A stretch of 28,985 nucleotides of DNA, taken from an uncultured Bacilli bacterium (GTDB lineage: Bacteria > Bacillota_I > Bacilli_A > RF39 > UBA660). Positions within the stretch are counted from its first letter, which is position 1; each line of letters begins with the position of its first letter. A model generated the notes under the pieces. That model made no database searches, was not told the origin of the DNA, and saw nothing but the letters and a program-made list of their open reading frames with translations. The position numbers were made by a program, and so were the translations under genes. Of this stretch, positions 7,679 to 16,523 are shown piece by piece. Location: contig CAKOKD010000012.1 of NCBI GenBank assembly GCA_934090935.1, positions 1-28,985 of the forward strand, given 5' to 3'.

Positions 7679-8431
7679 ATGAATAGACTGAGTTTTGCTA
7701 TATTAACTAATAAACTGTTTAATGATTGGATTAAAAACAATAGAAGTTTTACAGATATTCAAGTATCTTTAGAAGAAACTGAATATAATGAATTTACATC
7801 CATTGTATATGAATCAGAGAATATATATGCCTTTCTAACATATTCAAAATATTACAATATCTATGAATTAATAGAAGAATTTTTAAACAGTTTAAAAGAA
7901 GCTAAAATAAAGGAATACATATTTGTAAAAACTTATATTGCATCAATAGAAGATTCGATAAAAAAAATCATAAATATGGAATATTTAGTTCATTTATATA
8001 ATTTTTTGTTAATGTTTAGTAGATCTAATTTTCCAAATAACTATAGATATTTATATGAAAATGCCGAACTATCTACCATTATGAGTGTTTACCCTACAGT
8101 GTTTGGATATTATGAACAAGCATCGATATTTATTCAACCAGAAAAACCTCAAACGGATATATCCAAAAAAAGATATGAGCTTACAAACACTTTAAACAAT
8201 CTTATAAAAAATTTATTGAAGGAATCCTTTACTAATGCTTCATATTGTGAATTCAAATCACAGTTTATAAAATACTTAGAAGAATCTAATATATCTCAAG
8301 ATGGTATACTGGAATATGAAAACATTATAAATTATTATCATGCTAATATGCGAAAATTTTTTTCAATGAAAGATGACAAAGAAAAAAGATTGTTAAAGGA
8401 AACACTAGACATATTTGGTAATAATTTGTAA
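7679..8431 (+). CDS. Hypothetical protein (250 aa)
   Basis: I do not recognise this 250-aa protein. It has no signal peptide and no clear membrane span, and it is rich in Tyr, Asn, Glu and Lys with alternating hydrophobic residues, suggesting a mainly helical soluble protein. No Cys/His clusters, Walker motifs or helix-turn-helix are visible. The start has a weak Shine-Dalgarno (GGTGAG at 7670-7675) and a strong promoter 25 bp upstream. The lipoprotein gene begins 25 bp after its stop with no terminator between, so the two are probably cotranscribed. Confidence 0.8.
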   Translation: MNRLSFAILTNKLFNDWIKNNRSFTDIQVSLEETEYNEFTSIVYESENIYAFLTYSKYYNIYELIEEFLNSLKEAKIKEYIFVKTYIASIEDSIKKIINMEYLVHLYNFLLMFSRSNFPNNYRYLYENAELSTIMSVYPTVFGYYEQASIFIQPEKPQTDISKKRYELTNTLNNLIKNLLKESFTNASYCEFKSQFIKYLEESNISQDGILEYENIINYYHANMRKFFSMKDDKEKRLLKETLDIFGNNL

Positions 8432-8456
8432 TATTATGTTTAGAAAGGAGAACGTA

Positions 8457-8945
8457 ATGAAAAGAAAGATTTTTGTGAGTTTGCTTGCTTTAATTATGTG
8501 CTTTACTTTAAGTGGATGTGTTTTTGGTTCAAAAGATAAGACTTATACTAGCAATGGTATATCTGTTACAATGAGTGATGGTTTCCAAGAGAAATCAATT
8601 GTTTCTCAAACAGTTTATCTTGAAAGTACAGAATCAATATTCTCTGCATTAAAAGAAGATTTTTCAGTTTTAGAAGCAGTAGATCTAGGTGAAAGTGCTT
8701 CATTAAAAGATTATGCTGAAGCTGTAGTAGCAAATAATAAAGCTGATTATGAAATCAAAGAAGAAGATGGTTTAACATATTTTGAATATGAAAAAACTGT
8801 ATCTGGAAAAGATTTCTATTATTTAGCTTGTGTTTATAAATCAGATGATGCATTCTGGTTAGTAAATTTTGCAAGCGAAGCTTCTAATAAGGGAAAATAC
8901 CAACCATTATTTAAACGTTGGGCAAAGACAGTAAAATTTGAATAA
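8457..8945 (+). CDS. Lipoprotein of unknown function
   Basis: A 162-aa predicted lipoprotein. The N-terminus has positive residues (MKRK), a hydrophobic core and a lipobox LSGC (residues 18-21), so Cys21 would carry the lipid. The mature part shows a pattern common in small Firmicutes lipoproteins (TYTSNGISVTMSDGF ... FWLVNFAS ... WAKTVKFE), resembling PsbP-like or DUF-type domains, but I cannot name the family. I chose ATG 8457 because AAAGGAG (8444-8450) precedes it; an in-frame start 14 codons earlier would bury the signal peptide. A strong bidirectional terminator follows. Confidence 0.85.
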   Translation: MKRKIFVSLLALIMCFTLSGCVFGSKDKTYTSNGISVTMSDGFQEKSIVSQTVYLESTESIFSALKEDFSVLEAVDLGESASLKDYAEAVVANNKADYEIKEEDGLTYFEYEKTVSGKDFYYLACVYKSDDAFWLVNFASEASNKGKYQPLFKRWAKTVKFE

Positions 8946-8947
8946 TA

Positions 8948-8979
8948 AAAAAGAAGATTTATTTTTGAATCTTCTTTTT
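8948..8979. terminator. Bidirectional terminator between convergent genes
   Basis: AAAAAGAAGATT (8948-8959) and AATCTTCTTTTT (8968-8979) form a perfect 12-bp stem with an 8-nt loop, giving T-runs on both strands. The stop codon of the minus-strand gene (8961-8959) lies in the stem-loop. Confidence 0.85.
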
Positions 8980-9690
8980 ACTTGCTTTATTTTTTAATCT
9001 ATTATTTCTTTTTTCTTCTTTTCTATATTTTTTAATATATTCTTTTAAATCAATTGATTGTCTAAAAGGAAATAAAAATGAATATTTCTCATGTCTTTTC
9101 TTTTGTATCTCCTTAATATGACTTTTAAGTTCTTCATATCGAAGCTCAACACCAGTGTCTTTAGCATATTTTCTAACTTTAGATAAAGTTTTATTAGAAT
9201 AAATAAAATCAATAATAATAATGCCAGTAAATAAACCTAATATAAATGAAAACGATAAATTTTGATTAAACCATTCAAGTTTACTTATTATAAAGTCTGC
9301 TAAGAAAAAATAGTAAAATGCTCCAGCTAATGTCCAAATAAGAGAAAAAAGTGGGCATATTATTCCTCTATAGTTACCCCAAAGATCACTATAATCCCAT
9401 AATTTTACTGGTTTATTTACAAATGATAAGCCACCAATAAATTCAATTAATGTCATTGTTGCTCCCATAAGAAGTATAATTATCCATGCTGGTAAGTTCA
9501 TATCAGCAAATATTAAATATATTCCAGTTAAAGCACAAAGACCAAAACCATATATTGGTAAGTATGGACCTATCAATGAACCTGGATTAACCCATTTTCC
9601 ATGAACAATTCTTCTAAAGAAGAGTTCTATAACCCATCCAGTTGTACTACCTATATAAAATATAAAAATAAATTTTAAAAACAAATTCAC
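8959..9690 (-). CDS. CmpB-type putative ABC transporter permease
   Basis: A 243-aa integral membrane protein matching the 'putative ABC-transporter type IV / CmpB' family. N-terminal segments read TGWVIELFFRRIVHGKWVNPGSLIGPYLPIYGFG, and the middle part has LWDYSDLWGNYRGIICPLFSLIW; these motifs are highly typical. About five to six membrane spans fill residues 1-165, followed by a long basic cytoplasmic tail (about 170-243) ending in Lys/Arg repeats. The family's transport role is not proven, and no ATPase is adjacent. The start is GTG (9690-9688) with AAGGATG upstream and an extended -10 on the minus strand at 9719-9711. Confidence 0.85.
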   Translation of the reverse strand: MNLFLKFIFIFYIGSTTGWVIELFFRRIVHGKWVNPGSLIGPYLPIYGFGLCALTGIYLIFADMNLPAWIIILLMGATMTLIEFIGGLSFVNKPVKLWDYSDLWGNYRGIICPLFSLIWTLAGAFYYFFLADFIISKLEWFNQNLSFSFILGLFTGIIIIDFIYSNKTLSKVRKYAKDTGVELRYEELKSHIKEIQKKRHEKYSFLFPFRQSIDLKEYIKKYRKEEKRNNRLKNKASKKKIQK

Positions 9691-9710
9691 TATACCACAT
9701 CCTTATCGTA

Positions 9711-9719
9711 ATTATAACA
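9711..9719 (-). promoter_or_regulatory. Extended -10 promoter of the CmpB-type gene
   Basis: The minus strand reads TGTTATAAT (9719-9711), about 20 nt before the GTG start. Confidence 0.55.
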
Positions 9720-9850
9720 TTTAAAAATATTATTTGAATACATTTGTAAAATCAAATGTAAAATATTATAATAGGTACAATTAAATAATTAATCTTCTCT
9801 AATTATATTCCCTTATAAAAGATATATTTGCTTTATATAACTTCAAGCAC

Positions 9851-9856
9851 TATAAT
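9851..9856 (+). promoter_or_regulatory. -10 of the DUF4177 gene
   Basis: TATAAT 24 nt before the ATG at 9880, in an otherwise featureless AT-rich gap (9720-9850). No TG extension here. Confidence 0.5.
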
Positions 9857-9879
9857 AAAAATAGAAAAGAGGTTAAATT

Positions 9880-10131
9880 ATGAACTTAAATTCATCATCA
9901 TTTTCAGGAGCTTCTGGAAAAAACTTAGACTATGTTGTAATGCAAGTTACATTAAAGGAAAAATTTCTTGGCACTGGTTCAGGGAATTTAACGGAACTTG
10001 AAGCAGTGATTAATGCACAAGCTGCTAAGGGATATAGACTTCATACTATTACAACATCTAACGGTGGAAGTAAAGGACTTATGGGTGGAGATAGAATTCA
10101 AGCAACCTTAGTGTTTGAAAAAATAAAATAA
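9880..10131 (+). CDS. DUF4177 domain protein
   Basis: An 83-aa soluble protein with the DUF4177 pattern: YVVMQVTLKEKF, then LEAVINAQAAKGYRLHTITTSNG, and a closing ATLVFEK strand. DUF4177 proteins are small alpha/beta proteins of unknown function, often 55-90 aa. The N-terminal 14 residues (rich in Ser, Asn and Gly) are outside the domain. GAGG lies upstream of the ATG. It is a single gene with its own -10 and a strong terminator. Confidence 0.85.
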   Translation: MNLNSSSFSGASGKNLDYVVMQVTLKEKFLGTGSGNLTELEAVINAQAAKGYRLHTITTSNGGSKGLMGGDRIQATLVFEKIK

Positions 10132-10153
10132 AAGAATCAAAATAATTGTTCAA

Positions 10154-10190
10154 AAAAAAACTATTAACAATCGTTGATAGTTTTTTTATT
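10154..10190 (+). terminator. Terminator after the DUF4177 gene
   Basis: An A-run plus CTATTAAC (10154-10168) pairs with GTTGATAG plus a T-run (10173-10187) around loop AATC, with one wobble pair. The symmetrical A/T tract could also serve the minus-strand repressor gene ending at 10228. Confidence 0.85.
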
Positions 10191-10227
10191 GGAAAAATTA
10201 CCAATTCAGATTTTTATATAATAAAAT

Positions 10228-10572
10228 TTATTTCATATTTTTCATATCAATTATTCCTTTTATATAACCATTAACTAAAGACTTTTCATCTGACGATAAC
10301 TCTTTATAGGCAGTTAATAACGATAATTCATTCTCTGAAACATCAAAGTTATTAGGTTTAGGATCGTCAGTTAAATCTAGAAGATAATCAGTAGTAGTGT
10401 TAAGAATTTTAGACATTTTTATAATTATAGAGGTTTTAGGTTTTATTTTCCCGCTGATGTATTGGCTTATTGCTTCTTGGGAAACTTCTAATTCTACTGC
10501 TAAAGAAGTTAAAGATATTCCTTTAGCCTTTACAATTTTCTTTAAATTTTTCATTGTTCCATTATTATTCAC
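10228..10572 (-). CDS. XRE-family helix-turn-helix transcriptional regulator
   Basis: A 114-aa DNA-binding regulator of the Cro/CI (XRE) family. The HTH lies at about residues 15-66, with SLTSLAVELEVSQEAISQYISGK as the helix-turn-helix and PKTSIIIKMSKILNTTTDYLL closing the domain. The C-terminal 40 residues are a short helical dimerisation-type region. The start is GTG (10572-10570) with GAGGTGA just upstream; an in-frame ATG six codons later lacks a good Shine-Dalgarno. It is divergent from the 1545-aa surface-polysaccharide enzyme, with a perfect palindrome between the two promoters, so it probably controls that gene and itself. Confidence 0.9.
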   Translation of the reverse strand: MNNNGTMKNLKKIVKAKGISLTSLAVELEVSQEAISQYISGKIKPKTSIIIKMSKILNTTTDYLLDLTDDPKPNNFDVSENELSLLTAYKELSSDEKSLVNGYIKGIIDMKNMK

Positions 10573-10610
10573 TTTGTCACCTCACTATTATTTTTGTCGT
10601 TTCCAACAAA

Positions 10611-10698
10611 ATTATATAATTTATACTTCAAATTTATTTGAAGTGTGATACAATATAAATTGAAGCAGCAATTATAATTAGCTCAGGAGGTTTGAAGT
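10611..10698. promoter_or_regulatory. Divergent promoter region with palindromic operator candidate
   Basis: A perfect inverted repeat ACTTCAAA-TTTA-TTTGAAGT spans 10625-10644. It sits between a minus-strand TATAAT (10616-10611) for the XRE gene and a plus-strand TG-A-TACAAT (10646-10654) for the 1545-aa gene, covering both -35 positions. The half-site TTTGAAGT recurs at 10691-10698, wedged between AGGAGG (10685-10690) and the ATG, and a partial TTGAAG is at 10660-10665. This is the layout expected of an autoregulated XRE repressor operator; binding is inferred. Confidence 0.65.
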
Positions 10699-13600
10699 AT
10701 GGCAAAAATAAATTTTAATTATTATGATGGTTTAGATTTATATAATGATGGTTCAATTGAAGAAAAATTATTAAAATATTTTAAGGGAGAAATAAAAGAT
10801 TTAGAAAATAATGTTGAAGGTTTTTTTTATACCACTGAAATAAGAAAAAATATAGTTAATTGGTATCCTTTTAAAAAAAATTCAAGAATTCTTGAAATTG
10901 GAGCGGGAGTTGGTTCAATTACTGGAGCACTATTAAAAAATAATAATATGGTTGTTTCAGTAGAAGGCTCCAAAAGAAGAGCAGAAATTATATATGAAAG
11001 ATATAAAGAAAATGAAAATCTCGAAATATATTGTGGCAATTATAATCAAATGCATTTTGAAGAAAAATTTGATTACATTGTTTTAATAGGCGTATTTGAG
11101 TATGCTAGAGTATTTTGTGGAAATAAAGCAGAAGCATTTGATATTTTCTTTAGGAATATAGTAAAAAACTTAAAACCAAATGGAAAAGTTATTATAGCAA
11201 TCGAAAATAAATTAGGTTTAAAATATTTAAATGGCTTGTCCGAAGATCATTTTAAAGTACCATACATTGGTGTTGAAGATTACACAAGTGATAATAAATT
11301 CGAAACTTTTTCAAGAAATGAACTAAGAAACTTTTTTAAAAAATATGGTTATAATTCAAAATTTTATGGTGTTTTTCCTGATTATAAACTTCCATCATAT
11401 ATTTTTAGTGAAAATTATAAAGTTAATTTAAATGATTTTAAAAAATTTACTTTTTTTAATTATTATAATGATAGTATTAATTTCAATTTTGAGAGTGCTG
11501 CTAAAAGTTTTATTAAAGGAAACTTAGAAATAGATATTAGCAATTCATTTTTCATAGAAATTTCTAAAAGTAGTGAATTTGCAAAAGTTGATTTTGTGTT
11601 ATACCAAAATTATAGAAACAATGAATATTTAATTGGCACAAGTGTTGGAGAGACAATATGTAAATTTCCAGTTGGAAAAGATTCTAATAAACATTTAAAA
11701 GAACTTGAATTTACTCATAAATTACTAAACAAAAATAATATTAAAGCTTGCAAAATTAATCATGATAAATCTGATATATATAATTGTGAAAAAATACCTG
11801 GAGATACCGTATTAAATATAATTAATAAATACTTAATAAATAATGATATCGAAGGAGTAACAAATGAAATCGATTGTGCAATTAATTATATTTATGGTAT
11901 ATCAAAATCAAAAAAAATAACTGATCCATTAATAGCTGATATAAATGATAGCTATAAAGATAAAACATTAGTTTTACCAATTTCATTATTTGATTTACAT
12001 TTTGACAACATAATTAAAACAGAGAAAGAATATGTGTTAATTGACATGGAATGGTCATCATTGAAACAAATACCTTCAGACTATTATGTATTTAATTGTA
12101 TAAATTTATTATATGATAAACTTCCGGAGATTAAGAACTTTATAAGCAAAGAGTCTTTATACGAAAAGTATAATATATCTAAAAATAAACAAAATTTATT
12201 CTATAAAATTGTTAACAAATATTTTTATATTGAAAAAAATTGGTTGAATCAAAACGTAAATCAATTCTTAAATAAAAAAAATAGCGCTATTAGAATACTA
12301 GATTATAAAAGCATGTATTATGATAAATTAACAAAAGAATTATATGATAATGAATTATTGAGTTTTTATAAAAATAATCTAAAAGAAAAAAATAAAGAAG
12401 TGAATTTATTAAGATATAACATTTTACAAATAGAAAATGATAATAACTTTTTTCATTCAAAATACAATAGAAAAATATATAAATTCGCAGGAAAAGCGCA
12501 AAAAATAATTGATAAATTATTACCATTTAAAAGTAAGCGTAGCATTCTAGTTATTAATTTATATAAATTTATTAAAAAGATAGTTAAATATATTTGTAAA
12601 ATAATAAAAAGTTTAGCAAAATTTATTTACAAACTACTTATACCTAAAAATATTAGAAGAAAATATAACTACATTATTCACTCGTCAAGAAAAATTTCTA
12701 AAGTTCTACATGAATCATATTATCCAAATTTACCAAAAAAGGAGTACATTGAAAATAACAATATTTATACACTAAATAATAAAACATGGTGCAATGGTAA
12801 AATCGCGGTTCATGCCCATATGTACTATGTTGATTTAACTGATGAATTTATTAGATATTTAAATAATATTCCATTTAAATTTGATTTATATATATCAACA
12901 ATGAGAAAAAAAGATATTCCTTTAATGTACTATAAATTTAAAAAAATAACTAATTTAAACAAACTAGTTATTAAAAAATCGAAAAACTCTGGAAGAGACT
13001 TTGGTCCAATGTTTGTAATGTTTGGAAATGATTTAAAAAATTATGATTATATTCTTCATATTCATACTAAAAAAAGCCTAAGGATTGGAACGGAACAAAT
13101 TGGTTGGAGACAATATCTTCTTGATGGATTATTAGGGACAAAGGAATTAGTAATGCAATATTTTGAATTGATGGATAATCATAATGTTGGTCTTGCTTAT
13201 CCTAGTACTTATAAAGATGTTTCGTTTATTGCCTATTCATGGTTACTGGATTTTGGATTTGCAAAAAAATATTTTGAAAAATGTGGTTATGAACTTAGGG
13301 ATCAATATTTAAACTTTTCTGCTGGCAGCATGTTTTGGTGTAAAAAGGATGCAATAAAAGAACTATTGGATTTAAATTTAACTTGGAGTGATTTTGGTGA
13401 AGAAGCGGGAAAAGACGAAGGAACTCTAGCTCATGCATTTGAAAGAATATTTGGATTAGCTGCTAAACATAATAATTACAATTTTGCAACACTTGGGAAA
13501 GATAACCGATTTCATATAAACGACGATGACTATAATTTAACCAGTTACATTGATACAAATGTAGATACTATATTCAATGCATTAAATAATTATAAAGTCA

Positions 13601-15336
13601 TAACATTTGATATATTTGATACATTAGTTACTAGAAAAGTTTATGAACCAAATGATGTTTTTAACTTGATTGATGAAAAAGTTGTAAATCATTTCTCGTT
13701 TTCCAAAGGATTATATATTACAACTAGAAAAAAAGCAGAAGAGAATCTTAGAAAAAGAAAAAATTATACTGGCGATGTAAATATTGATGAAATTTATGAA
13801 GAGTTTGGTAAAATTTTAAAACTAAGCCAAAAAGATGTTCAACAAATCAAAGAAATTGAAATAGAAACCGATATAGATTTAATAATTCCAAGAAAAGAAA
13901 TGTTAGATTTATATAATAGATTGAAAGAAAAAAATAAGGAACTTATATTAATTACCGATATGTATTATACGAAGGATATAATTGAACGTATATTAAATAA
14001 GTGTGGATATTACGGATATTACGAGATTTTATTATCAAGTGAATTAGGTTTTAGAAAAGACAATGGAACCATGTGGAATTATTATTATAATAAATATTCC
14101 AATGTAAACTCAATTCATGTAGGTGACAATGATGTCAGTGATATTTATATGAATATTATATTAAATAAACCTAATTTTCATATTTTAAATGGTAAAAAAG
14201 AATATGAATTATCTGCTTTGTACACTGAGTCAAAAAATAATTTAGATACTAAAGTAATTAAAGGATTAATTGTAAATAAAGTATTGTATAATTCTCCGTT
14301 TAGTTTGCAGTATAATAAAGGCTCAATAATTCAAAATTTAAAGGATTATGGTTATGCACTGCTTGGTCCAGTAATATTAACATATTTTCAATGGTTAATA
14401 AAAAATATTGATAGTAATTATAATTTATTATTTGTATCACGTGAAGGCTACTTTCTTCAAAAAATTTATAAGCATATTATGAGCAAATCTAAAAAATATA
14501 ACGAGAATTTTAACTATTATTTCTTAATATCAAGGAGAGCAGTTTCAGTGCCAACAATAAATGTATCAAAAGATATAAGAAAAATACTATCTTCTTATTA
14601 TGATGGCTCATTAAAAGAACTAATCTATAATCGATTAGGAATTATTCTTCCTAGAAATGTTGAAAATAAGCTTGTTGCTTGTCCGAGAGATCTTGATAGC
14701 ATTATGAATCTTATAAAGCCTTACGAGAATGAAATAATGGAGAATGCTAAAATAGAGAAGAATAATTATTTAAAATACATTGAAAGTCTTAATATAAATA
14801 AAGGAAATAAAAATTGTATTGTTGATTTAGGATATTCAGGAACCGCTCAATATTATTTAACAAAGTTAATGAATGAAAAAATTGATGGAGCATATTTTTT
14901 AACAAGTGATGATTTAAAACCTTTAGCATTAAATGATAAAGTTTATTCTTGCTTTAATGATACCATCTATGATGATAGTTTTGGCAAACATCCAGTCGGA
15001 AAATATAGTTTATTTTTGGAAGCTTTCTTAACTTCAGATTGTGGTCAATTAATTAAATTTGATGAAAATGCAAAACCAATATATATGAATAGTGGAGATA
15101 ATAATATAAATAAATTAACAGAAATCTATAAAGGTATTATAGAGTTTATTGATGATTTATCCAGCGTCTTAAATAAAGATATTTTAGATATGGAAGTAGA
15201 TAAAGACTTCATTGAAAATCAATTTGAAAAGATTCTTAAGAATTGTAGTTTTTCAAAAGATATAATTGATACATTAAAGATAGAAGATTTATATTGCTCA
15301 AATGATAATAATCTTAATATAAGAGAAATTATTTAG
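10699..15336 (+). CDS. Multidomain surface polysaccharide enzyme (methyltransferase, kinase-like, RgpF, HAD)
   Basis: A 1545-aa fusion. Residues about 45-260 are a SAM-dependent methyltransferase with motif I ILEIGAGVG (64-72). About 270-540 resembles an aminoglycoside-phosphotransferase/kinase-like fold, with HFDNI and a later VLIDMEWSS as the candidate catalytic and metal motifs. About 590-680 is a Lys-rich amphipathic stretch that may sit on the membrane. About 700-935 is a RgpF (rhamnan synthesis F) domain (HAHMYYVD, GRDFGPM, IHTKKS). About 965-1150 is HAD-like, with nucleophile motif FDIFDTLV near 969 and GDNDVSD. The rest (FVSREGYF, VDLGYSGTAQ) is the C-terminal domain often paired with such HAD domains. 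Likely role: assembly or decoration of a cell-surface glycan. A strong AGGAGG precedes the start. It stands alone next to an XRE regulator. Confidence 0.85.
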   Translation: MAKINFNYYDGLDLYNDGSIEEKLLKYFKGEIKDLENNVEGFFYTTEIRKNIVNWYPFKKNSRILEIGAGVGSITGALLKNNNMVVSVEGSKRRAEIIYERYKENENLEIYCGNYNQMHFEEKFDYIVLIGVFEYARVFCGNKAEAFDIFFRNIVKNLKPNGKVIIAIENKLGLKYLNGLSEDHFKVPYIGVEDYTSDNKFETFSRNELRNFFKKYGYNSKFYGVFPDYKLPSYIFSENYKVNLNDFKKFTFFNYYNDSINFNFESAAKSFIKGNLEIDISNSFFIEISKSSEFAKVDFVLYQNYRNNEYLIGTSVGETICKFPVGKDSNKHLKELEFTHKLLNKNNIKACKINHDKSDIYNCEKIPGDTVLNIINKYLINNDIEGVTNEIDCAINYIYGISKSKKITDPLIADINDSYKDKTLVLPISLFDLHFDNIIKTEKEYVLIDMEWSSLKQIPSDYYVFNCINLLYDKLPEIKNFISKESLYEKYNISKNKQNLFYKIVNKYFYIEKNWLNQNVNQFLNKKNSAIRILDYKSMYYDKLTKELYDNELLSFYKNNLKEKNKEVNLLRYNILQIENDNNFFHSKYNRKIYKFAGKAQKIIDKLLPFKSKRSILVINLYKFIKKIVKYICKIIKSLAKFIYKLLIPKNIRRKYNYIIHSSRKISKVLHESYYPNLPKKEYIENNNIYTLNNKTWCNGKIAVHAHMYYVDLTDEFIRYLNNIPFKFDLYISTMRKKDIPLMYYKFKKITNLNKLVIKKSKNSGRDFGPMFVMFGNDLKNYDYILHIHTKKSLRIGTEQIGWRQYLLDGLLGTKELVMQYFELMDNHNVGLAYPSTYKDVSFIAYSWLLDFGFAKKYFEKCGYELRDQYLNFSAGSMFWCKKDAIKELLDLNLTWSDFGEEAGKDEGTLAHAFERIFGLAAKHNNYNFATLGKDNRFHINDDDYNLTSYIDTNVDTIFNALNNYKVITFDIFDTLVTRKVYEPNDVFNLIDEKVVNHFSFSKGLYITTRKKAEENLRKRKNYTGDVNIDEIYEEFGKILKLSQKDVQQIKEIEIETDIDLIIPRKEMLDLYNRLKEKNKELILITDMYYTKDIIERILNKCGYYGYYEILLSSELGFRKDNGTMWNYYYNKYSNVNSIHVGDNDVSDIYMNIILNKPNFHILNGKKEYELSALYTESKNNLDTKVIKGLIVNKVLYNSPFSLQYNKGSIIQNLKDYGYALLGPVILTYFQWLIKNIDSNYNLLFVSREGYFLQKIYKHIMSKSKKYNENFNYYFLISRRAVSVPTINVSKDIRKILSSYYDGSLKELIYNRLGIILPRNVENKLVACPRDLDSIMNLIKPYENEIMENAKIEKNNYLKYIESLNINKGNKNCIVDLGYSGTAQYYLTKLMNEKIDGAYFLTSDDLKPLALNDKVYSCFNDTIYDDSFGKHPVGKYSLFLEAFLTSDCGQLIKFDENAKPIYMNSGDNNINKLTEIYKGIIEFIDDLSSVLNKDILDMEVDKDFIENQFEKILKNCSFSKDIIDTLKIEDLYCSNDNNLNIREII

Positions 15337-15380
15337 TAAAAAAAGATTACTTTTCTTGCTTTAAGAGTAATCTTTTTTTA
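15337..15380. terminator. Bidirectional terminator
   Basis: TAAAAAAAGATTACT (15337-15351) pairs with AGTAATCTTTTTTTA (15366-15380) around a 14-nt loop. It serves the 1545-aa gene and the convergent transglutaminase-like gene ending at 15389. Confidence 0.85.
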
Positions 15381-15388
15381 GCTACTTT

Positions 15389-16387
15389 TTAATTTAATAA
15401 ATTAAGTTTCTTTATTGTTTCATTTTGAGTATCTAATCCATATAGTTCATTTAATTCTTCTAAAGAATGATTTGTAAAATAACTTTTTAGCTTTTCTAAT
15501 TTAATAGAAAATTCTACATCATAACCCATAAAAAAAGCATTAAATAATTCCGTAACATAGTAATTTTCACTATCACTATTAAACATATCTATTTTTCCAT
15601 TATACATAACACCAATTCCGCTATTAGTCGGATCTAAAATTAAAGCATAATCTTCTCCAGGAATGTTAACCATAGTTACAGCATGATTAGGAAACGTTCT
15701 TTTTTTTATTTCTTCAAGTCCCTTACTAATCAATGTGTCTTTATCTTTTTCTTCATCGATAAAAGGATAGTTGGGATTAATTTGCATTTCATCATCATTT
15801 TTAATCCAGTTGCCATATGAATAATTAACACAAATCATCTTTGCATTATATTCTGGATTGATTAAATTTAATCTATATGCTAAATCGTCAGCAATATTTC
15901 GACATACACCTTTGCCATCAAGCATTTGTACTCTATAATATCCTATTATTTCAGGTTCTGGAGTATCATAAATCATTTCTTGGTGTTCATATTGCATCAA
16001 TTTCATAAAAATTTCTAAGTCTGATAAACATAAAAAATCAGTACTTTTTAAGTAATCATCAACATAGCTTTCATATTCTGATATTTTACCGATGTTTTCA
16101 TTTCTTTCTGTAGCCTTAATATCTTTTTGAATATCATTAGGCATAGATAGAATAAAATAAGTTATGTACATTATACAAAAATATAAAACTTTGTTGAGAT
16201 GTATATCAATTATTTGTTTTAAATCACTAAAATTTTTTCCACTTTCATATTCTATTTCTTGGCTGATTCTTGAACCTTCAAACAACTTATACATGATTTT
16301 TCCATATCTTTTATATATTTCATCATAATTCTTAGTTTTTAATAATTGAGATATAATTTTTATATCTTTAAGTCCTATTTTTTTCAT
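15389..16387 (-). CDS. Transglutaminase-like (papain-fold) protein
   Basis: A 332-aa protein whose second half has a transglutaminase-like catalytic layout: Cys162 in GKGVCRNIADDLAYRLN (158-174), His235 in NHAVTMV (234-240) and Asp252 in LDPTNSGIG (251-259). This Cys-His-Asp order and spacing fit the transglutaminase-like superfamily (peptidases, amidases or crosslinking enzymes). The N-terminal 150 residues are helical with a hydrophobic stretch (about 66-82), and there is no signal peptide. Substrate unknown. The upstream Shine-Dalgarno is weak (AAGAAAG). It is divergent from the ABC transporter operon at 16524, and a functional link to it is possible but unproven. Confidence 0.7.
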   Translation of the reverse strand: MKKIGLKDIKIISQLLKTKNYDEIYKRYGKIMYKLFEGSRISQEIEYESGKNFSDLKQIIDIHLNKVLYFCIMYITYFILSMPNDIQKDIKATERNENIGKISEYESYVDDYLKSTDFLCLSDLEIFMKLMQYEHQEMIYDTPEPEIIGYYRVQMLDGKGVCRNIADDLAYRLNLINPEYNAKMICVNYSYGNWIKNDDEMQINPNYPFIDEEKDKDTLISKGLEEIKKRTFPNHAVTMVNIPGEDYALILDPTNSGIGVMYNGKIDMFNSDSENYYVTELFNAFFMGYDVEFSIKLEKLKSYFTNHSLEELNELYGLDTQNETIKKLNLLN

Positions 16388-16487
16388 AAACTATTATTTT
16401 CTTTCTTTTTGTAGGTGTATATACTAAATTATATTACATTATTTGTCAACCATTAATATATAATAAATTTTAAATATTTATGCAAAA

Positions 16488-16497
16488 ATGTTATAAT
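16488..16497 (+). promoter_or_regulatory. Extended -10 promoter of the ABC transporter operon
   Basis: TGTTATAAT ends at 16497. The predicted transcript start near 16504 leaves about 20 nt before ATG 16524 but only 8 nt before the alternative ATG 16512, which supports 16524. Confidence 0.55.
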
Positions 16498-16523
16498 CTA
16501 AATAGGATAAGATGGTGAATAAA

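Noticed and set aside
10397..10648. 83-codon plus-strand ORF opposite the XRE gene
   Set aside because: Antisense shadow of the XRE coding sequence and the operator region, without Shine-Dalgarno.
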